This document shows, piece by piece, positions 61,011 to 64,000 of a DNA stretch of 64,000 nt. The translations under genes were made by a program, and so were the position numbers. Under the pieces are notes generated by a model. That model saw nothing but the letters and a program-made list of their open reading frames with translations, was not told the DNA's origin and ran no database searches. The stretch is from Limnobacter sp. CACIAM 66H1 (lineage in GTDB: Bacteria; Pseudomonadota; Gammaproteobacteria; Burkholderiales; Burkholderiaceae_B), in the NCBI RefSeq assembly GCF_001601825.1, contig NZ_LUJK01000011.1, positions 1 through 64,000 on the forward strand. The letters are read 5' to 3'. Each line of letters begins with the position of its first letter. The first letter of the stretch is position 1.

Positions 61011-64000
61011 GACGACACTCCAACAACAGAGAACAATTGACGCCAATGGTGTGCCGCTTCGGCATGGCTGAAACGGCTCGCAGAAGCAAAGGCCTTTTTG
61101 CTTAAGCCTTCATGAAATTCGTAACTGTCAAAAACAGAAAGTATTTGATCCGCGAGCGCATCTGTATCCCCAAATGGCGCTAACAAACCAGTTTCACCGT
61201 GCACGATCAAATGCGAGGGGCCATAGGGTACGTCAAAAGCAATCGCAGGACAGGCGTGGCAAAGACTTTCCATAATGGCCAGTGAGTAAGCCTCGGCCTG
61301 GCTGGTCAACAAGGACAAACCTGCACGCGTGTAATGGGCCGCAGGATCATCGGTCCACTCATTCAAACCAACATGATTCTGCAAGCCCAGCGATTCAAGC
61401 TGTGTCTTCAAATCAGACAAGAGGAAACTACCCGCCACTGCAAAACCGTAAAAATCAAGACGCGCCTCAGGATACTTCGCCACCACTTTGGCGAAAGCGG
61501 CGATTGCCAGGTGATGATTTTTCTCGGGGCTGTATCTGGCCATGGAAACAATTCGAAATCGGTCCCGAGTCTTGAACTCCGGAATTGAGTTTTTTATCTC
61601 ACATGAATGGCCGATGGGAAATAGTTGCCCAGCCCCATATCGTGCAGTGATGTCATTCATTTGTTGATCGGTCAACGTAATGACTGCATCCGGACGCTTG
61701 ATGTCGTGCAAGATATCCCTGAAATTGGAGTTGGTTGGACTCGTGGCCATATCTGCCACAGTGTGCGTATGGAGAGCGTGAATAACAGGCACCACTGCCA
61801 CCTGACCTGGCGATTCCCGATGCAAGTGATCACGCGCAGTCACCGCAGGCAAGTACCAATACCGATTTTTATCAACGACCAACACATGTTTACCGCCTCG
61901 GCTCTTGAGCATGGCTTGCAGGGCAAAAGTCAACCATTCTGACTCACTGAACCAACAGGCCAGCAGCACCCCAGTTGAATCGTACAGGCGAATATTTGAC
62001 AGCTGTGGCTTGTTGTCAATTCGCTTGTAAAGCTTCACAAAAGCCAGTGAGCCACCTGGGCGCAAGTAGTGTTCATGATTCACCGCGCCAGTTGAATCCA
62101 GGTACTGAATGCAACTTAAAAATCCACGACTATCGTAATAATCCTTTCTGAACTTCACTCCGTCAGAAAAATGATTGATGTGAATCAGCGCATCGTTCAC
62201 AGGATTGCGAACCACGTACATCAGCAGTTGTCCTTGCGGGCTCGTGACGCGAATATCCCGCCTGTCGGCGACCAGCTGACTGCGAAGCATTGGATTGTCA
62301 AAGAGCGATTGTCCGGTATTCAGTCGCGCCGGGACCTCTTCCGCATCTTGAAAATAATCATGAACAGACCGACACACCGAGGACTCAGGCAAAGCCTTGT
62401 TGGCCACCAACTTCTCGATTGACTCCTGCAATCGTGGGTTATAGCGACAGGTCAACAACACTGGTCGCACATGCATCTCTCGCTCAAAAACCCGATATCG
62501 AAGCAGCGCTGCATTCTCAACGCCAGAACGCTGAAAACCAAAGTTCTGATTGAGAAACCAAAAAGTAGTCTCCTCAACTTTGGCGTTCAAGGAAACTTTT
62601 GGTCTGGCCTCTTTTTGACCGGGGTTCAACTCGCCCTGCATCAAAAATTTTCGGTAAGCCACCAGGCCCGATACATAGTGCTCCACATCGTCAATGCGCA
62701 CCCGGTAGGCATGATGCCGAATAAAGAATGAACCGTTCACCGTGTCCGGTTTCGCGAAATACATGGCCCATTCAGGCCAAAAATAACCGGTGGTCAAATA
62801 ATTGGCGCGCCAGTGCAAGGCTCGGTAAAACTTCTCGGTGTCCACCTGTGCATACAGGTCAGCAAACTCAGGCATGGCTTGCAAACGCGAGAGCATTTGT
62901 TGGGCGGCCATCATCAACTCGAGCAAGGTGGGGAAAGTGGTGATGCGTGTCAGCACGAAATCCAGGTGATTCGCGAAATTGCGAATTCCAAACTCAAAGT
63001 ACTCTCGCTTGGGTCGGTACAGGGTGAGCTCATTGACGCAATAGCTCATCCAGTGATCATTCGCTTTCCAGTGGCGGGCTTCAATAAAGTATTCGAATGC
63101 CAACTCCACCGCTTGAAGCCACCTGGATCGACGGGTGATTTTGTACAAACGCATGAGCGCGAATGCAGCTTCCCCGTCATAGTAAATAATCCTGAAGTGT
63201 TCCTTGATGGAAAGATCAGGGTAGTTAAGCACATGCACAAAGCGGCGACTGGTTGGATTGAGCATGGCCACAATGCCTTGGGCCAGTTGCTCCATCAATT
63301 CAATGTATTCGGTGGTGCCTGTCAGTTCGGTGTACTTCGCCAGCGCGAGAATACATACAGCATTCCCACCCAACTTGATTTCATTGCCGGTATCGACCAG
63401 AAAAGCCGCCTGAATGCCGCCACTTAACGGCATGCGCTTGATCAACTCCTGCGTCAAACAGCGCAGCGAGCGATCAATCGCAGACTTTAAAAATGTACTT
63501 TGCGTGACTTCCCACGCCTCAATCATTGCGTAGGTGGAACTTGCATGACGAAGCGTGTTGTAGGTTGGAATTTCCTTGTTGAAGCATGGAAACAATCCGT
63601 ATACAAACCGGCCGCTGTCTTTGACTTGACGGGCGAGAAACTCACTGGCATTCAATACCAGCGATGTGCTTGCTTGCACATCCAGATCGGGTAACTTACG
63701 CCGTCCAGTTGCTACACCGAAGGGTTCAAGTGCATGCACCATTTCGTCGGCACCCAGGTAAGCGCCTTGTGTAGAAAACAGGTAGACAGGCTCTTGATCA
63801 CCATGAGTCAATACAAATGACTGGCCATACTTTTTTCGAGCATACTTTTCAAAGTTGCCAACATTCAGTTGGGCAAACTCCTCTTCTGATCCACCATAGA
63901 GCATGGCATTGCCGTTGAGTTCACCCCACAGAAAACTTTGCTTGAACTGCGCATCCAGTGCGAGACCGTAACTGAAGTAATTTCGTTTTGTTGTCGCAAG
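61007..64000 (-). CDS. Large glycosyltransferase fusion (5' end outside window)
   Basis: The frame is open to the window edge, so the start is missing; 997 residues are visible. An ATG at 63904 is internal, since upstream codons also look like protein (NYFSYGLALDAQF). The first half (to about residue 440) is helical and resembles an alpha/alpha-toroid sugar-active domain (NTLRHASSTYAMIEAW, IIYYDGEAAFALMRLY). The second half is a GT4-type glycosyltransferase with SMARYSPEKNHHLAIAAF and the EX7E-like segment EAYSLAIMESLCHACPAIAF, like TarM-type enzymes. The N-terminal function is unclear. It is coupled to DUF599. Confidence 0.8.
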   Translation of the reverse strand, partial: LATTKRNYFSYGLALDAQFKQSFLWGELNGNAMLYGGSEEEFAQLNVGNFEKYARKKYGQSFVLTHGDQEPVYLFSTQGAYLGADEMVHALEPFGVATGRRKLPDLDVQASTSLVLNASEFLARQVKDSGRFVYGLFPCFNKEIPTYNTLRHASSTYAMIEAWEVTQSTFLKSAIDRSLRCLTQELIKRMPLSGGIQAAFLVDTGNEIKLGGNAVCILALAKYTELTGTTEYIELMEQLAQGIVAMLNPTSRRFVHVLNYPDLSIKEHFRIIYYDGEAAFALMRLYKITRRSRWLQAVELAFEYFIEARHWKANDHWMSYCVNELTLYRPKREYFEFGIRNFANHLDFVLTRITTFPTLLELMMAAQQMLSRLQAMPEFADLYAQVDTEKFYRALHWRANYLTTGYFWPEWAMYFAKPDTVNGSFFIRHHAYRVRIDDVEHYVSGLVAYRKFLMQGELNPGQKEARPKVSLNAKVEETTFWFLNQNFGFQRSGVENAALLRYRVFEREMHVRPVLLTCRYNPRLQESIEKLVANKALPESSVCRSVHDYFQDAEEVPARLNTGQSLFDNPMLRSQLVADRRDIRVTSPQGQLLMYVVRNPVNDALIHINHFSDGVKFRKDYYDSRGFLSCIQYLDSTGAVNHEHYLRPGGSLAFVKLYKRIDNKPQLSNIRLYDSTGVLLACWFSESEWLTFALQAMLKSRGGKHVLVVDKNRYWYLPAVTARDHLHRESPGQVAVVPVIHALHTHTVADMATSPTNSNFRDILHDIKRPDAVITLTDQQMNDITARYGAGQLFPIGHSCEIKNSIPEFKTRDRFRIVSMARYSPEKNHHLAIAAFAKVVAKYPEARLDFYGFAVAGSFLLSDLKTQLESLGLQNHVGLNEWTDDPAAHYTRAGLSLLTSQAEAYSLAIMESLCHACPAIAFDVPYGPSHLIVHGETGLLAPFGDTDALADQILSVFDSYEFHEGLSKKAFASASRFSHAEAAHHWRQLFSVVGVSS

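Noticed and set aside
1-64000. CRISPR arrays, insertion sequences, prophage genes or integrases
   Set aside because: No spaced direct repeats, transposase motifs, terminal inverted repeats with a transposase, or phage structural genes were seen.

Overview
The window looks like chromosomal DNA of a Gram-negative betaproteobacterium, most likely of the order Burkholderiales; a Limnobacter-like organism is my best guess, but that is inference. The reasons are the order rpe-gph-trpE-trpG-trpD-trpC, which is typical of Burkholderiales, a moderate G+C content, and many outer-membrane and periplasmic proteins (secretin, porin, DUF1302/DUF1329, DsbC, MltA, OmpA lipoprotein). I saw no phage, insertion sequence, integrase or CRISPR array. 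Genes are tightly packed and the only gene-free stretch above 300 bases is 35374-35749.

Layout. 0.2-6.6 kb: an enoyl-CoA hydratase, then a + strand run of an atypical SDR, a photolyase-like flavoprotein whose domain order appears swapped, a DUF3429 membrane protein, an AcuI-type acryloyl-CoA reductase and an M61 peptidase. 6.6-12.0 kb: trpC-trpD-trpG-trpE-gph-rpe on the - strand. 12.2-16.1 kb: apaG, a 48-residue membrane peptide, mltA, dsbC and a UbiH-type hydroxylase. 16.2 kb: tRNA-Phe. 16.5-20.5 kb: a GAF/PAS sensor without an output domain, a beta-barrel protein and a small phosphate-binding-like protein. 20.5-28.4 kb (- strand): a TadG-like protein, a degenerate receiver, two ParA ATPases, a penicillin-acylase-family protein and a coniferyl-type aldehyde dehydrogenase.

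28.5-38.6 kb (- strand): an envelope module of an RND/MMPL transporter, a YCF48-type propeller, DUF1329 and DUF1302 proteins, a TetR regulator and a large alpha/beta-hydrolase lipoprotein. 38.8-43.7 kb (- strand): an unusual operon of a PilN-type secretin, an exported protein, a stand-alone GspE-N/MshEN-like protein, an APS kinase (CysC) and an epimerase-like protein that has lost its catalytic Tyr and Lys. 43.8-47.6 kb: DsrE-like protein, MFS transporter, a CidA/CidB pair and an OmpA lipoprotein. 47.7-56.8 kb (- strand): a fatty-acid beta-oxidation block (fadD, CaiB/BaiF protein, fadE, fadB, fadA) followed by a TetR regulator on the + strand. 57.7-64 kb: an unknown cytosolic or effector-like protein, an ammonium transporter, a DUF599 membrane protein and a large glycosyltransferase fusion that runs off the right edge.

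The genes suggest a heterotroph that uses fatty acids and other hydrophobic compounds: fadD activates acids, fadE/fadB/fadA degrade them, and the RND-DUF1302-DUF1329 module may move hydrophobic molecules across the envelope. The best candidates for something undescribed are the secretin-MshEN-CysC-pseudo-epimerase operon, the split TadZ-like set (ParA ATPase + pseudo-receiver + TadG-like), the photolyase-like protein with swapped domains, and a 200-base nested palindrome at 50771-50970. All functions are read from sequence motifs alone; no database search was run.
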